A stretch of DNA of 64,000 bases, taken from Pseudomonas fortuita. Lineage in GTDB: Bacteria; Pseudomonadota; Gammaproteobacteria; Pseudomonadales; Pseudomonadaceae. The DNA lies in the NCBI RefSeq assembly GCF_026898135.2, contig NZ_CP114035.2, forward strand, positions 723,501 through 787,500, in the 5' to 3' direction. Positions within the stretch are counted from its first letter, which is position 1, and every line of letters begins with the position of its first letter. Positions 8,821 through 17,317 of this stretch are shown one piece after another. The translations under genes were made by a program, and so were the position numbers. The notes beneath the pieces were generated by a model. That model ran no database searches and was not told the DNA's origin. It worked only from the letters and a program-made list of their open reading frames with translations.

Positions 8821-8912
8821 GGCCTCTTCGCGGGCTCGCCCGCTCCCACAGGAATCCACACCTTTTGAAACTGTTGGTGTACCTGTGGGAGCGGGCATGC
8901 CCGCGAATGGCC
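8821..8912. repeat. REP palindrome pair after pgeF
   Basis: GGCCTCTTCGCGGGCTCGCC and its inverted partner GGGAGCGGGCATGCCCGCG flank a 40-base spacer. This is the commonest REP type in the window. Confidence 0.85.
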
Positions 8913-8953
8913 ACCGTTAATTCAACAGGTTGACTTCGGTCAACCCCGCTACG

Positions 8954-8981
8954 CTTGAATCTTCCAGAATCAGCCTTATCT
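8954..8981 (+). promoter_or_regulatory. Putative sigma-32 (RpoH) heat-shock promoter of clpB
   Basis: CTTGAA at 8954-8959 and CCTTATCT at 8974-8981 are separated by 14 bases. This matches the RpoH pattern CTTGAA-N13/14-CCCCATNT except for two -10 positions. It lies 80 bases upstream of the chaperone gene clpB, the expected target. Confidence 0.55.
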
Positions 8982-9060
8982 ATAAGTTCATCTCAGGCAG
9001 GTTTCTTCATAAACAGGCGCTGTCCATCGCTCCGACCTGCCCTTTAAAGGAAGGTACACC

Positions 9061-11625
9061 ATGCGAATAGACCGTTTGACCAGCAAGCTGCAACTCGCAA
9101 TATCCGATGCTCAATCCCTGGCCGTTGGCATGGACCACCCAGCCATCGAGCCCGTGCACCTGATGCAGGCACTGCTCGAACAGCAGGGCGGTTCGATCAA
9201 GCCGCTGCTGATGCAGGTTGGCTTCGACATCAACAGCCTGCGCCAGGCGCTGGTGAAAGAACTCGACCAGCTACCAAAAATCCAGAACCCGACCGGCGAC
9301 GTGAACATGTCGCAGGACCTGGCGCGCCTGCTCAACCAGGCCGACCGCCTGGCCCAGCAGAAAGGCGACCAGTTCATTTCCAGCGAACTGGTGCTGCTGG
9401 CCGCCATGGACGAGAACAGCAAGCTCGGCAAGCTGCTGCTGAGCCAGGGCGTGAGCAAAAAGGCTCTGGAAAATGCCATCAACAACCTGCGCGGTGGTGC
9501 CGCAGTCAATGACGCCAACGCCGAAGAGTCGCGCCAGGCGCTGGACAAGTACACCGTCGACCTGACCAAGCGCGCCGAAGAAGGCAAGCTGGACCCGGTA
9601 ATCGGCCGTGACGATGAAATCCGCCGTACCGTGCAGGTGCTGCAACGCCGTACCAAGAACAACCCGGTGCTGATCGGTGAGCCTGGTGTGGGTAAAACCG
9701 CCATCGCCGAAGGCCTGGCCCAGCGCATCATCAATGGTGAAGTGCCTGACGGCCTCAAGGGCAAGCGCCTGCTGGCGCTGGACATGGGGGCGCTGATTGC
9801 CGGTGCCAAATACCGTGGCGAGTTCGAAGAGCGCCTGAAATCCCTGCTGAACGAGCTGTCCAAGCAGGAAGGCCAGATCATCCTGTTCATCGACGAACTG
9901 CACACCATGGTCGGCGCCGGCAAAGGCGAGGGCGCCATGGACGCGGGCAACATGCTCAAGCCTGCCTTGGCCCGTGGCGAATTGCACTGCGTCGGTGCCA
10001 CCACGCTGAACGAGTACCGCCAGTTCATCGAGAAGGACGCCGCCCTGGAGCGCCGCTTCCAGAAGGTGCTGGTGGAGGAGCCGAGCGAGGAAGATACCAT
10101 CGCTATCCTGCGTGGTCTGAAAGAGCGCTATGAAGTGCACCACAAAGTGGCCATCACCGACGGTGCCATTATCGCTGCGGCCAAGCTCAGCCACCGCTAC
10201 ATCACCGACCGCCAGCTGCCGGACAAGGCTATTGACCTGATCGACGAAGCGGCCAGCCGTATCCGCATGGAGATCGACTCCAAGCCGGAAGTGCTCGATC
10301 GCCTTGATCGCCGCCTGATCCAGCTGAAGGTGGAATCGCAGGCGCTGAAGAAGGAAGAAGACGAAGCCGCGAAAAAACGCCTTGAGAAGCTGACCGAAGA
10401 AATCGAGCGGCTGGAGCGTGAATATTCCGACCTGGAAGAAATCTGGGCATCGGAGAAGGCGGAAGTGCAGGGCTCGGCGCAGATCCAGCAAAAGATCGAG
10501 CAGGCCCGCCAAGAGCTGGAAGCCGCCCGTCGTAAAGGCGACCTGAGCCGCATGGCCGAGCTGCAGTACGGGGTGATCCCCGACTTGGAGCGCAGCCTGC
10601 AGATGGTCGACCAGCACGGCAAGACCGAGAACCAGTTGCTGCGCAACAAGGTGACCGAGGAAGAAATTGCCGAGGTGGTGTCGAAGTGGACCGGTATTCC
10701 CGTGTCGAAGATGCTCGAAGGTGAGCGCGATAAGCTGCTGAAAATGGAAGCATTGCTGCACCAGCGTGTGATTGGCCAGGACGAAGCGGTGACCGCCGTC
10801 GCCAACGCAGTACGTCGCTCGCGTGCGGGGCTGTCTGACCCGAGCCGGCCAAGCGGTTCGTTCCTGTTCCTTGGCCCCACCGGTGTGGGCAAGACCGAGC
10901 TGTGCAAGGCGCTGGCCGAGTTCCTGTTCGACACCGAAGAGGCGATGGTACGCATCGACATGTCCGAGTTCATGGAGAAACACTCCGTGGCTCGCCTGAT
11001 CGGTGCACCACCAGGGTATGTAGGGTATGAAGAGGGCGGTTACCTGACCGAGGCCGTACGGCGCAAGCCATACTCGGTGGTGCTGCTGGATGAGGTGGAG
11101 AAAGCCCACCCGGATGTGTTCAACGTGCTGCTGCAGGTGCTGGAAGACGGCCGCCTGACCGACAGCCACGGGCGCACCGTGGACTTCCGCAACACGGTGA
11201 TCGTGATGACTTCCAACCTGGGCTCGGCGCAGATCCAGGAACTGGTAGGCGACCGCGAGGCACAGCGTGCGGCGGTGATGGATGCAGTGGGCGCGCACTT
11301 CCGTCCGGAGTTCATCAACCGTATCGACGAAGTGGTGGTGTTCGAGCCACTGGGCCGCGAGCAGATTGCCGGCATTACCGAGATCCAGCTGGGCCGCCTG
11401 CGCAGCCGTCTGCTGGAGCGCGAACTGTCGCTGAGCCTGAGCCCGGAGGCGTTGGACAAGCTGATTGCCGTGGGTTACGACCCGGTGTACGGCGCACGGC
11501 CGCTGAAGCGGGCTATCCAGCGCTGGATCGAAAACCCGCTGGCGCAGCTGATCCTGGCAGGCCAGTTTGTGCCGGGTACGTCGATTACCGCCACGGTGGA
11601 AGGCGACGAAATCGTCTTTGGCTAA
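9061..11625 (+). CDS. clpB: ATP-dependent disaggregase ClpB
   Basis: The 854-residue Hsp100 chaperone rescues proteins from aggregates together with DnaK. Domains in order: Clp N domain (1-145); NBD1 with Walker A GEPGVGKT near residue 206 and Walker [11 protein letters not shown] near 278; a coiled-coil middle domain (about 400-520, rich in Lys/Glu, e.g. [18 protein letters not shown]), which separates ClpB from ClpA; and NBD2 with [12 protein letters not shown] near 604 and [14 protein letters not shown] near 675. A strong ribosome site (AAGGAAGG) precedes the ATG. A likely heat-shock promoter lies upstream and a terminator follows. Confidence 0.98.
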   Translation: MRIDRLTSKLQLAISDAQSLAVGMDHPAIEPVHLMQALLEQQGGSIKPLLMQVGFDINSLRQALVKELDQLPKIQNPTGDVNMSQDLARLLNQADRLAQQKGDQFISSELVLLAAMDENSKLGKLLLSQGVSKKALENAINNLRGGAAVNDANAEESRQALDKYTVDLTKRAEEGKLDPVIGRDDEIRRTVQVLQRRTKNNPVLIGEPGVGKTAIAEGLAQRIINGEVPDGLKGKRLLALDMGALIAGAKYRGEFEERLKSLLNELSKQEGQIILFIDELHTMVGAGKGEGAMDAGNMLKPALARGELHCVGATTLNEYRQFIEKDAALERRFQKVLVEEPSEEDTIAILRGLKERYEVHHKVAITDGAIIAAAKLSHRYITDRQLPDKAIDLIDEAASRIRMEIDSKPEVLDRLDRRLIQLKVESQALKKEEDEAAKKRLEKLTEEIERLEREYSDLEEIWASEKAEVQGSAQIQQKIEQARQELEAARRKGDLSRMAELQYGVIPDLERSLQMVDQHGKTENQLLRNKVTEEEIAEVVSKWTGIPVSKMLEGERDKLLKMEALLHQRVIGQDEAVTAVANAVRRSRAGLSDPSRPSGSFLFLGPTGVGKTELCKALAEFLFDTEEAMVRIDMSEFMEKHSVARLIGAPPGYVGYEEGGYLTEAVRRKPYSVVLLDEVEKAHPDVFNVLLQVLEDGRLTDSHGRTVDFRNTVIVMTSNLGSAQIQELVGDREAQRAAVMDAVGAHFRPEFINRIDEVVVFEPLGREQIAGITEIQLGRLRSRLLERELSLSLSPEALDKLIAVGYDPVYGARPLKRAIQRWIENPLAQLILAGQFVPGTSITATVEGDEIVFG

Positions 11626-11640
11626 TGCGTTGCACCATGA

Positions 11641-11666
11641 GCCCCGCTTCTGCGGGGCTTTTTTTT
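11641..11666 (+). terminator. Rho-independent terminator of clpB
   Basis: Stem GCCCCGC/GCGGGGC with loop TTCT is followed by eight T. It starts 15 bases after the clpB stop. Confidence 0.92.
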
Positions 11667-11690
11667 GCTTTCCCACACCGCTGTGGGGCC

Positions 11691-11724
11691 CCTGTGGGAG
11701 CGGGTTTACCCGCGAAGAGGCCGG
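11691..11724. repeat. Single REP unit
   Basis: CCTGTGGGAGCGGGTTTACCCGCGAAGAGGCC is one REP palindrome lying between the clpB terminator and the tRNA promoter. A degenerate partner (CACACCGCTGTGG) precedes it. Confidence 0.65.
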
Positions 11725-11912
11725 TGCAGCCCAGTAAAACCGGGGCTTTCGGGGAATTCAGGTTAACTTGCTGAAATTTTTGAAATTTTTGCTTGCATCA
11801 AGATTCGGGTGACCCTAATATACGCCGCGTTGTCAGGCACTAAGCGAATCACCAGCAACATCGGTGACCGCAAAACAACTTACAAATCAGTAAGTTGAAT
11901 GAAAAAAAGTGG

Positions 11913-11940
11913 TTGACAAGCAAAACGAAGAATGTAGAAT
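11913..11940 (+). promoter_or_regulatory. Sigma-70 promoter of the tRNA cluster
   Basis: TTGACA at 11913-11918 and TAGAAT at 11935-11940 have a 16-base spacer. The -35 is perfect, the upstream DNA is AT-rich (UP-element-like), and a GC-rich discriminator (AGCCGGCC) follows, as expected for a stringently controlled stable-RNA promoter. About 100 bases separate it from tRNA-Asn. The rest of 11725-12040 shows no gene. Confidence 0.85.
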
Positions 11941-12040
11941 AGCCGGCCTCAGCAGCGACAAAGCGAAAGCTAAGAAGCTAAAGAGTCCGAAGCGAACACA
12001 GTCTTCGGAGTAGTAATCGGTAGTTGTACCGAAATTTAGT

Positions 12041-12116
12041 TCCGCGATAGCTCAGTCGGTAGAGCAAATGACTGTTAATCATTGGGTCCCTGGTTCGAGT
12101 CCAGGTCGCGGAGCCA
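12041..12116 (+). tRNA. tRNA-Asn (GTT)
   Basis: A complete cloverleaf of 76 nt: acceptor TCCGCGA/TCGCGGA, anticodon GTT at 12074-12076, T-loop TTCGAGT, encoded CCA. It is the first gene of the cluster. Confidence 0.97.
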
Positions 12117-12120
12117 ATCT

Positions 12121-12197
12121 CGGGGTGTAGCGCAGTCCGGTAGCGCGCCTGCTTTGGGAGCAGGATGTCAGGAGTTCGAATCCCCTCACCCCGACCA
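12121..12197 (+). tRNA. tRNA-Pro (TGG), copy 1
   Basis: 77 nt with acceptor CGGGGTG/CACCCCG, anticodon TGG in loop TTTGGGA, and encoded CCA. It is identical over its length to the copy at 12326. Confidence 0.97.
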
Positions 12198-12203
12198 TTT
12201 TCC

Positions 12204-12279
12204 GGGTCGTTAGCTCAGTTGGTAGAGCAGTTGGCTTTTAACCAATTGGTCGTAGGTTCGAATCCTACACGACCCACCA
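12204..12279 (+). tRNA. tRNA-Lys (TTT), copy 1
   Basis: 76 nt with acceptor GGGTCGT/ACGACCC, anticodon TTT in loop CTTTTAA, and encoded CCA. It is identical to the copy at 12408. Confidence 0.97.
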
Positions 12280-12286
12280 TGTAAAG

Positions 12287-12318
12287 AAGGGCATCTCAAA
12301 GAGATGCCCTTTTTTTTG
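12287..12318 (+). terminator. Terminator between the two Pro-Lys tRNA units
   Basis: AAGGGCATCTC-AAA-GAGATGCCCTT is followed by a T run. A near-identical terminator follows the second unit, so each Pro-Lys pair carries its own. Confidence 0.88.
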
Positions 12319-12325
12319 AAAGACC

Positions 12326-12402
12326 CGGGGTGTAGCGCAGTCCGGTAGCGCGCCTGCTTTGGGAGCAGGATGTCAGGAGTTCGAATCCCCTCACCCCGAC
12401 CA
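12326..12402 (+). tRNA. tRNA-Pro (TGG), copy 2
   Basis: 77 nt, same sequence as copy 1, including anticodon TGG and encoded CCA. It is part of the duplicated Pro-Lys-terminator unit. Confidence 0.97.
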
Positions 12403-12407
12403 TTTTT

Positions 12408-12483
12408 GGGTCGTTAGCTCAGTTGGTAGAGCAGTTGGCTTTTAACCAATTGGTCGTAGGTTCGAATCCTACACGACCCACCA
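12408..12483 (+). tRNA. tRNA-Lys (TTT), copy 2
   Basis: 76 nt, same sequence as copy 1, anticodon TTT, encoded CCA. It is the last tRNA of the cluster. Confidence 0.97.
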
Positions 12484-12488
12484 TGAAT

Positions 12489-12524
12489 AAAGGGCATCTC
12501 GAAAGAGATGCCCTTTTTCTTTTG
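12489..12524 (+). terminator. Terminator of the tRNA cluster
   Basis: AAAGGGCATCTC-GAAA-GAGATGCCCTTTTT is followed by CTTTT. It is the homologue of the hairpin at 12287 with a slightly longer loop. Confidence 0.9.
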
Positions 12525-12556
12525 CTCAGATTTAACCCACCTCTTACCGCAACACG

Positions 12557-12658
12557 GGCCCTTGTGGGAGCAGCCTTGTGCTGCGAAAGGGCCGGTACGG
12601 CAAAAGATTTTCTCTGCGGGTAATGGCCTCTTCGCAGCACAAGGCTGCTCCTACAGGT
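12557..12658. repeat. Palindromic repeat pair, second REP family
   Basis: CTTGTGGGAGCAGCCTTGTGCTGCGAA and inverted TTCGCAGCACAAGGCTGCTCCTACAGG form long arms. The core GCAGCACAAGGCTGC differs from the GCGGGC-type REPs elsewhere. The same family recurs at 52232 and, as a GCGGCACAAGGCCGC variant, at 54061. Confidence 0.82.
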
Positions 12659-12688
12659 CAGCGCATGGCCTGCAGGAGCGGGTGCCTG

Positions 12689-13984
12689 TCAGTGCAGCTT
12701 CAGGCGCGGCTCGGTACCCCGGCCAATCTTGCTACCCAGCATCATCAACGCCGTGCGGAAGAACCCGTACAACGCCATCTGGTGCATGCGGTACAGCGAC
12801 ACGTAGAACATCCGCGCCAGCCAGCCTTCCAGCTTTACGCTGCCCATCAGGTTACCCATCAGGTTGCCCACCGCCGAGAAGCGCGACAGCGACACCAGCG
12901 AGCCGTAGTCTTTGTACTCGTAAGTCGGCAGCGCCTTGTTCTCCAGCCGCGCCTTCAGGCTCTGCGCGAGCATCGACGCCTGTTGGTGCGCGGCCTGGGC
13001 CCGGGGCGGCACGTTGCGGTCGCTGCCCGGTTGCGGGCAGGCGGCGCAGTCGCCGAAGGCGAAGATGTTGTCGTCGCGGGTAGTCTGCAGGGTAGGGCGC
13101 ACCACCAGTTGGTTGATACGGTTGGTTTCCAGGCCATCGATGTCTTTGAGGAAGCCAGGCGCACGGATACCGGCCGCCCACACTTTCAGGCTGGCCTGGA
13201 TCACTTCGCCGTCCTTGGTCTTCAGGCCGTCCTCGGTCACTTCACTGACGGCAGCGTTGGTCAACACCTTCACCCCGAGCTTTTCCAGGGTCTTGTGCAC
13301 CGGCACGCTGATGCGCTCTGGCAGCGCCGGCAGCACGCGCGGGCCTGCCTCGATGAGGGTGATGTGCATGTCCTTTGGCTGGATGCGGTCCAGGCCATAG
13401 GCCGCCAGTTCGTGGGCGGCATGGTGCAGTTCGGCCGCCAGCTCCACGCCGGTGGCACCGGCGCCGACGATGGCTACGCTGATCTGCTCGCTGGCCACGT
13501 CGCCGGCGTGGGCGCGCAGGTAGTGGTTGAGCAATTGCTGGTGGAAACGCTCGGCCTGCTTGCGCGTGTCGAGGAACAGGCAATGCTGCGCCGCGCCCAA
13601 GGTGCCGAAGTCGTTGGTATTGGAACCCACGGCAATGACCAGGGTGTCATAGCCCAGGGTGCGCGCAGGCAGCAGTTCGCGGCCCTCATCATCGAGGGTG
13701 GCGGCCAGTTGAATCTGCTTGCCCTCGCGGTCCAGGCCGCTCATACGCCCCAGCTGGAAGTTGAAGTGGTTCCACTTGGCCTGCGCCACGTAGTTGAGTT
13801 CGTCTTCCGAGGAGTTCAGCGAGCCGGCGGCCACTTCGTGCAGCAGTGGCTTCCAGATGTGCGTCAGGTTGGTGTCGACCAGGGTGATCTCGGCTTGCTT
13901 GCGCTTGCCCAGGCTTTTACCCAGGCGGGTCGCCAGTTCCAGGCCGCCGGCGCCACCGCCGACAATCACGATGCGATGAGTCAT
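12689..13984 (-). CDS. ndh: Type II NADH:quinone dehydrogenase (NDH-2)
   Basis: This 431-residue FAD flavoprotein probably oxidises NADH and reduces ubiquinone at the inner membrane without pumping protons. The first dinucleotide fold is at the N terminus (IVIVGGGAGGLELATRLG) and the second, for NADH, near residue 165 (VAIVGAGATGVELAAELH). The NDH-2 blocks KVWAAGIRAP, FAFGDCAACPQPG and AAHQQASMLAQ are present. The C-terminal region contains an amphipathic segment suitable for membrane binding. It stands alone, with REP repeats downstream. Confidence 0.92.
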   Translation of the reverse strand: MTHRIVIVGGGAGGLELATRLGKSLGKRKQAEITLVDTNLTHIWKPLLHEVAAGSLNSSEDELNYVAQAKWNHFNFQLGRMSGLDREGKQIQLAATLDDEGRELLPARTLGYDTLVIAVGSNTNDFGTLGAAQHCLFLDTRKQAERFHQQLLNHYLRAHAGDVASEQISVAIVGAGATGVELAAELHHAAHELAAYGLDRIQPKDMHITLIEAGPRVLPALPERISVPVHKTLEKLGVKVLTNAAVSEVTEDGLKTKDGEVIQASLKVWAAGIRAPGFLKDIDGLETNRINQLVVRPTLQTTRDDNIFAFGDCAACPQPGSDRNVPPRAQAAHQQASMLAQSLKARLENKALPTYEYKDYGSLVSLSRFSAVGNLMGNLMGSVKLEGWLARMFYVSLYRMHQMALYGFFRTALMMLGSKIGRGTEPRLKLH

Positions 13985-14068
13985 GGGGATATCTCATAAG
14001 GTTTACGGAATTCGTGGCCCGGGGGGCCGGCCGCAAACTGCACGAGGGGAGGGCGAGCGCGAGGCAGC

Positions 14069-14242
14069 TCATAGCACCAGTCCACTCAGCAGGCGGCTGA
14101 TGAGACCCAACCCGATGGTCACGGCTACCACTAGCACAAGGAGCAGCCACGGCCGGAAAGGCCTGCGCTCGACTTGATGCTGGGGGGCTCGCAGATACTC
14201 ATCGACACGACGCTGATCTTCCGGGTTCAGGCGGCTGGTCAT
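14069..14242 (-). CDS. DUF3094-like small membrane protein
   Basis: This 57-codon gene begins MTSRLNPEDQRRVDEYLR and continues with a proline/arginine linker and one C-terminal membrane helix (PWLLLVLVVAVTIGLGLISR). It resembles the Pseudomonas DUF3094 family of about 55-60 residues, of unknown function. It lies between the ndh start and the DUF1780 gene, on the same strand as both. The assignment is from memory of the family pattern; the coding frame itself is convincing because its start, charge pattern and single helix are typical. Confidence 0.65.
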   Translation of the reverse strand: MTSRLNPEDQRRVDEYLRAPQHQVERRPFRPWLLLVLVVAVTIGLGLISRLLSGLVL

Positions 14243-14374
14243 GGTGGGCCTCGTCAGGTAGACGTCTGTGACTGCGCAAACGCTACAGCGTTCGTGCAGG
14301 CGCTTGAAACAAATGATAATGCTTTCTATCCCTGGCGCCGAGTGTACGCCATCGCAAACACTCGCTGCACTGGA

Positions 14375-15004
14375 TCAAAGACTGATGCCCACGTCGAAGA
14401 CAATGCTGCGGCCCAGGTTGCCGCGCAGGAAGTCTGGTGCATCGGGGTGGGCGAACAGCACCCGGGCAAAGGTCGGCCCCACCAGCGACAGCGAGCGCCA
14501 GCCCTGGCGCAGGTATTCGGTGGGCGGCGGGAAGTGGGTGTTCAGGTCGAGCACTTCGCGCTTGAGGCTGGCGAAGGCGATGATGTCCAGCTCGTTCAGC
14601 TCCAGCCCGCGTTCCCGGTAGTTGTGCGCCTTCTTGCGCAAGGTCGGCGCCAGGCGCCCCAGCAGCTCGGTGGCACTGATGCGCCGCGGGCGCGCTTCAC
14701 GGCGCACCAGCTGTGCCAGGGAAAACGCACTGCGCCGGCGCTGCAGCTCTTCGCGCCACTCATCGTTCAGCCGACGCCCCTCGTCGAGCACAAAAAACAC
14801 CTCGAAGGCCGCGTCGCGGAACAGCACATCGGGCGGCTCTTGCCCGGCCGGGGTGAAGTCTTCGCTGCGGTAGGGGATATTCAACCCCTGCAACAGTCGC
14901 TGGCACACCCAACGCTCCCGCTCCCACTTGCGGGCGTTGGAGAGAAAGGCGTTAGCTTGTTCGGCCTGGATGGTAAGCAGGCGCAGGTAGTCTGAGTCAT
15001 CCAT
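14375..15004 (-). CDS. DUF1780 domain protein (putative nuclease fold)
   Basis: The 209-residue soluble protein has no signal peptide or membrane helix. It matches the Pseudomonas DUF1780 family (described as putative endonucleases) by its start MDDSDYLRLLTIQAEQANAF and the blocks PPDVLFRDAAFEVFFVLDEG and ELNELDIIAFASLKREVLD. The PD-x(n)-E-V-F/V pattern of PPDVLFRDAAFEVFFV would suit a PD-(D/E)xK-like core, but this is an inference. The real biological role is unknown. Its neighbours (a DUF3094-like gene and a membrane protein) give no functional clue. Confidence 0.75.
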   Translation of the reverse strand: MDDSDYLRLLTIQAEQANAFLSNARKWERERWVCQRLLQGLNIPYRSEDFTPAGQEPPDVLFRDAAFEVFFVLDEGRRLNDEWREELQRRRSAFSLAQLVRREARPRRISATELLGRLAPTLRKKAHNYRERGLELNELDIIAFASLKREVLDLNTHFPPPTEYLRQGWRSLSLVGPTFARVLFAHPDAPDFLRGNLGRSIVFDVGISL

Positions 15005-15059
15005 GCAGACAAGCTTAGCCGCTAATCGATGACGGTAAGATGCTGTTTAAGCGTGGGAA

Positions 15060-15509
15060 TCAGCTCAATACTGGCCACTGCTGCACGAGCCCGACCAGGT
15101 GGACCAGGCCGAAGCCCAGGCAGATCAGCGAACTGACTACGATAAAACGCTGCGAACGCCCGGTGCCCGCCAGCAATCTTGGCCCCAGCACGCCGCGTAG
15201 CAGGTACACCAGGGTGATCAGGCAGAGGATTGGCAGCAGCAACGGCAGCCTGCCGATTGCCCCTGCCGCCGACAGCGCATAAGCCGACCAGGCCAGTAAC
15301 ACGCAGGCGATGGCGGCGGTGATCAGCCCCGGGTACCAGCGACCCTTTTCGGCTGCCACCGCCATACGCTCGCCAGCCCCGAACAAACGGTACCAAGGCG
15401 GGCCTACGGCGATGATGACGAGATGAAGTACGCCGATGATGGCGTTGAGTGCCGCTGCCAGCAGCAGGGCAGGGTTGAGTCCTTCCGGCATGACCAATGC
15501 TTCCTGCAT
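15060..15509 (-). CDS. Four-helix integral membrane protein, unknown function
   Basis: This 149-residue protein has four predicted membrane helices: ALLLAAALNAIIGVLHLVIIAVG, GLITAAIACVLLAWSAYALS, LLLPILCLITLVYLLRG and FIVVSSLICLGFGLVHLVGLV. No enzymatic motif is visible. The Met at 15491 is an alternative start, with AGGA about 10 bases upstream on the coding strand. It is divergent from the membrane gene starting at 15578. It is probably a conserved Pseudomonas hypothetical, and I do not recognise a named family. Confidence 0.65.
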   Translation of the reverse strand: MQEALVMPEGLNPALLLAAALNAIIGVLHLVIIAVGPPWYRLFGAGERMAVAAEKGRWYPGLITAAIACVLLAWSAYALSAAGAIGRLPLLLPILCLITLVYLLRGVLGPRLLAGTGRSQRFIVVSSLICLGFGLVHLVGLVQQWPVLS

Positions 15510-15577
15510 CGAACGAGGCCGCCAGCCTACCGCAGCCGAAGGAAAGGGAGAATGGGTGTAGACTCGGTTTTATCCAC

Positions 15578-16285
15578 ATGGCTGCAATGGGTATTGTTCA
15601 GGTGATCAGCGCGCAGGTGTTGTCCGGTAACACGTTAAGCCTTGGCTGGCTGGGTTATGTGCCATTGCTGATCTGGGCGGTAAGCCGGGTTCGCTGGGTT
15701 GAACTGTTCACCGACCGGCGCCGCCAGCATCTGCTGTTTGGCACGGTGTTCTGCCTGTTTGCGCTGTGGTTGGTGAGGCGCGATTTCGATACCGGGGTGT
15801 CGTACCACTTCATTGGCATGACGGCGGTCACCCTGTTGCTGGACTGGCCGCTGGCGGTGCTGGGCGGGTTCATGGCCCAGCTCGGCTTGCTGGCGCTGGG
15901 GCGCCAGGACCTGGCGGCGCTGGGGGTGAATGGCTTGTTGCTGGTTGGCTTGCCGGTGCTGATTACCGAGGTGTGCGCGATACTGGTCGAGCGTGCACAG
16001 CCGCGAAACCTGTTCGTGTATATCTTCTGTTCGGGGTTCTTCCCGGCAGCACTGACCGTGCTGGTTTGCGTGCCCGCAGCGCTAGGCTTGTTGTGGCTGG
16101 ACGGGCGTTTTGCCCTGCCGGAGTGGCTCAGCGACTTTGTCGGCTATCTGTGGCTGATGATGTTCCCCGAGGCGTTCATCAACGGCATGGTGATCAGTGC
16201 GCTGGTGGTGTTTTGCCCGGAGTGGCTGGAAACCTTCAACCGCACGCGGTACCTGCAGGCGCCCTGGAAGGAAGATGAGCGGTGA
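15578..16285 (+). CDS. CbiM/ECF-type transporter permease-like membrane protein
   Basis: The 235-residue protein has about six hydrophobic segments and resembles the pseudomonad proteins annotated as energy-coupling factor ABC transporter permease (CbiM-like): SLGWLGYVPLLIWAV, HFIGMTAVTLLLDWPLAVLGGF, GLPVLITEVCAILV and LMMFPEAFINGMVISALVVF. No ATPase or coupling protein is encoded nearby, so its substrate is unclear. The start is uncertain because there is no clear ribosome site: ATG at 15578 or 15587, or GTG at 15602 directly before the first helix. Confidence 0.6.
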   Translation: MAAMGIVQVISAQVLSGNTLSLGWLGYVPLLIWAVSRVRWVELFTDRRRQHLLFGTVFCLFALWLVRRDFDTGVSYHFIGMTAVTLLLDWPLAVLGGFMAQLGLLALGRQDLAALGVNGLLLVGLPVLITEVCAILVERAQPRNLFVYIFCSGFFPAALTVLVCVPAALGLLWLDGRFALPEWLSDFVGYLWLMMFPEAFINGMVISALVVFCPEWLETFNRTRYLQAPWKEDER

Positions 16286-16300
16286 ATGTATGGTGGCTGC

Positions 16301-16456
16301 GCCGGCCTCTTCGCGGGTAAACCCGCTCCCACAGGTACTGCACAGCACTCAGAGGTTGCACTCTCACTGTGGGAGCGGGCATGCCCGTGAACACGGGCGA
16401 AGCCCGTGCCATCCCCTGCGCCGCCTGCTTCGCGGGCTTGCCCGCTCCCACAGGTA
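16301..16456. repeat. Cluster of three REP units
   Basis: GCCGGCCTCTTCGCGGGTAA, an inverted GGGAGCGGGCATGCCCGTG and a third unit GCTTCGCGGGCTTGCCCGC are separated by short spacers and an ACGGGCGAAGCCCGT hairpin. It lies between convergent genes. Confidence 0.85.
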
Positions 16457-16496
16457 CCGCGCGGGTTGTGGGCCCACGTTGTATGTGTGGATCAGC

Positions 16497-16697
16497 TCAA
16501 TGCCGCGGCTCCAGGTCTCCCGAATACAGCTCATCCTCGGACTCTTCTGCCCCCGGAATCTTGTGCTCTTCGGCCGCCCAGGCCCCCAGGTCGATCAGCT
16601 TGCAACGGTCCGAACAAAACGGCCGGAACGCACTTTTCTCGTTCCATTCCACAGGTGCGCCACAGGTCGGGCAATCGACGGTCAATGGCTGGCTCAT
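16497..16697 (-). CDS. yacG: DNA gyrase inhibitor YacG (zinc protein)
   Basis: This 66-residue zinc-binding protein has the four cysteine ligands of YacG: C9 and C12 (CPTCG) and C28 and C32 ([12 protein letters not shown]). The acidic C-terminal half ([11 protein letters not shown]) is typical. E. coli YacG binds GyrB and blocks DNA binding by gyrase. It overlaps the end of coaE by four bases, as in most gammaproteobacteria, where yacG follows coaE. The pilD-coaE-yacG order is standard for Pseudomonas. Confidence 0.95.
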   Translation of the reverse strand: MSQPLTVDCPTCGAPVEWNEKSAFRPFCSDRCKLIDLGAWAAEEHKIPGAEESEDELYSGDLEPRH

Positions 16698-17317
16698 GGC
16701 TGGCCTCCTTTCAAAGTCAGGTAAAAGTGGTGCAGGCGGTCAATCTGCTCATGCAGCGCGGCCAGGTCGCCGTCGTTGACCACCACATCATCGGCATGGC
16801 GCAGGCGTTCCTCACGGGCCAGTTGGGCCTGCAGAATCGCCTGCACCTGTTCGGCACTGGTGTTGTCCCGCGCCAAGGTACGGGCTATTTGCAGTTCCTG
16901 CGGCGCATCGATCACCAGCACGCGCTGGGTCTTGTGGTACTGCCCCGATTCGATCAGCAACGGCGACACATACACCGCATACGGTGACTGCGCCTTGGCC
17001 AGGTAGCTGAAAATCTCCTGCCCGATCAGCGGGTGCAGCAGTTGCTCCAGCCATTTGCGCTGCGCCGGGTCGGCGAAGATCAGCTGGCGCAGGGCGGCGC
17101 GATCAAGCTGGCCGTCAGCCTGCAACACACCCGGGCCGAAGCGCTCGACGATGCTGGCCAGGGCCGGGCGGCCAGGTTCGACAACCCAGCGCGCCGCCTG
17201 GTCGGCATCGACCAGGTGCACGCCAAGTTCGACAAAACGCTCGGCAGCGGCGCTCTTGCCGCTACCAATGCCGCCGGTCAGGCCGAGAATCCAGGGGGTA
17301 AAGGCTGCAGTGGCCAT
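16694..17317 (-). CDS. coaE: Dephospho-CoA kinase
   Basis: The 207-residue enzyme phosphorylates the ribose of dephospho-CoA, the last step of coenzyme A synthesis. The P-loop [17 protein letters not shown] lies near the N terminus, followed by [14 protein letters not shown] and, near the middle, HPLIGQEI, with [15 protein letters not shown] in the lid region. Length is normal. It sits directly downstream of pilD (their ends meet at 17317) and overlaps yacG, so pilC-pilD-coaE-yacG probably form one transcript. Confidence 0.96.
   Translation of the reverse strand: MATAAFTPWILGLTGGIGSGKSAAAERFVELGVHLVDADQAARWVVEPGRPALASIVERFGPGVLQADGQLDRAALRQLIFADPAQRKWLEQLLHPLIGQEIFSYLAKAQSPYAVYVSPLLIESGQYHKTQRVLVIDAPQELQIARTLARDNTSAEQVQAILQAQLAREERLRHADDVVVNDGDLAALHEQIDRLHHFYLTLKGGQP

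Noticed and set aside
9271..11676. Long antisense frames over clpB; likewise over morA (39245-40957), gdhA (44082-45557) and mksF (60228-62996)
   Set aside because: All are mirror images of well-supported genes, rich in His/Gln/Val/Ala repeats typical of antisense GC-rich DNA.
12419..12640. Short frames across the second tRNA-Lys (and 20054-20332 across tRNA-Thr)
   Set aside because: They overlap tRNA sequence and translate its stems (e.g. VAGSIPVSGT), a common artefact.
14311..14329. AAATGATAATGCTTTCTAT, a possible Fur box near the DUF3094-like gene
   Set aside because: Only about 11 of 19 positions match and no iron-related gene is adjacent.
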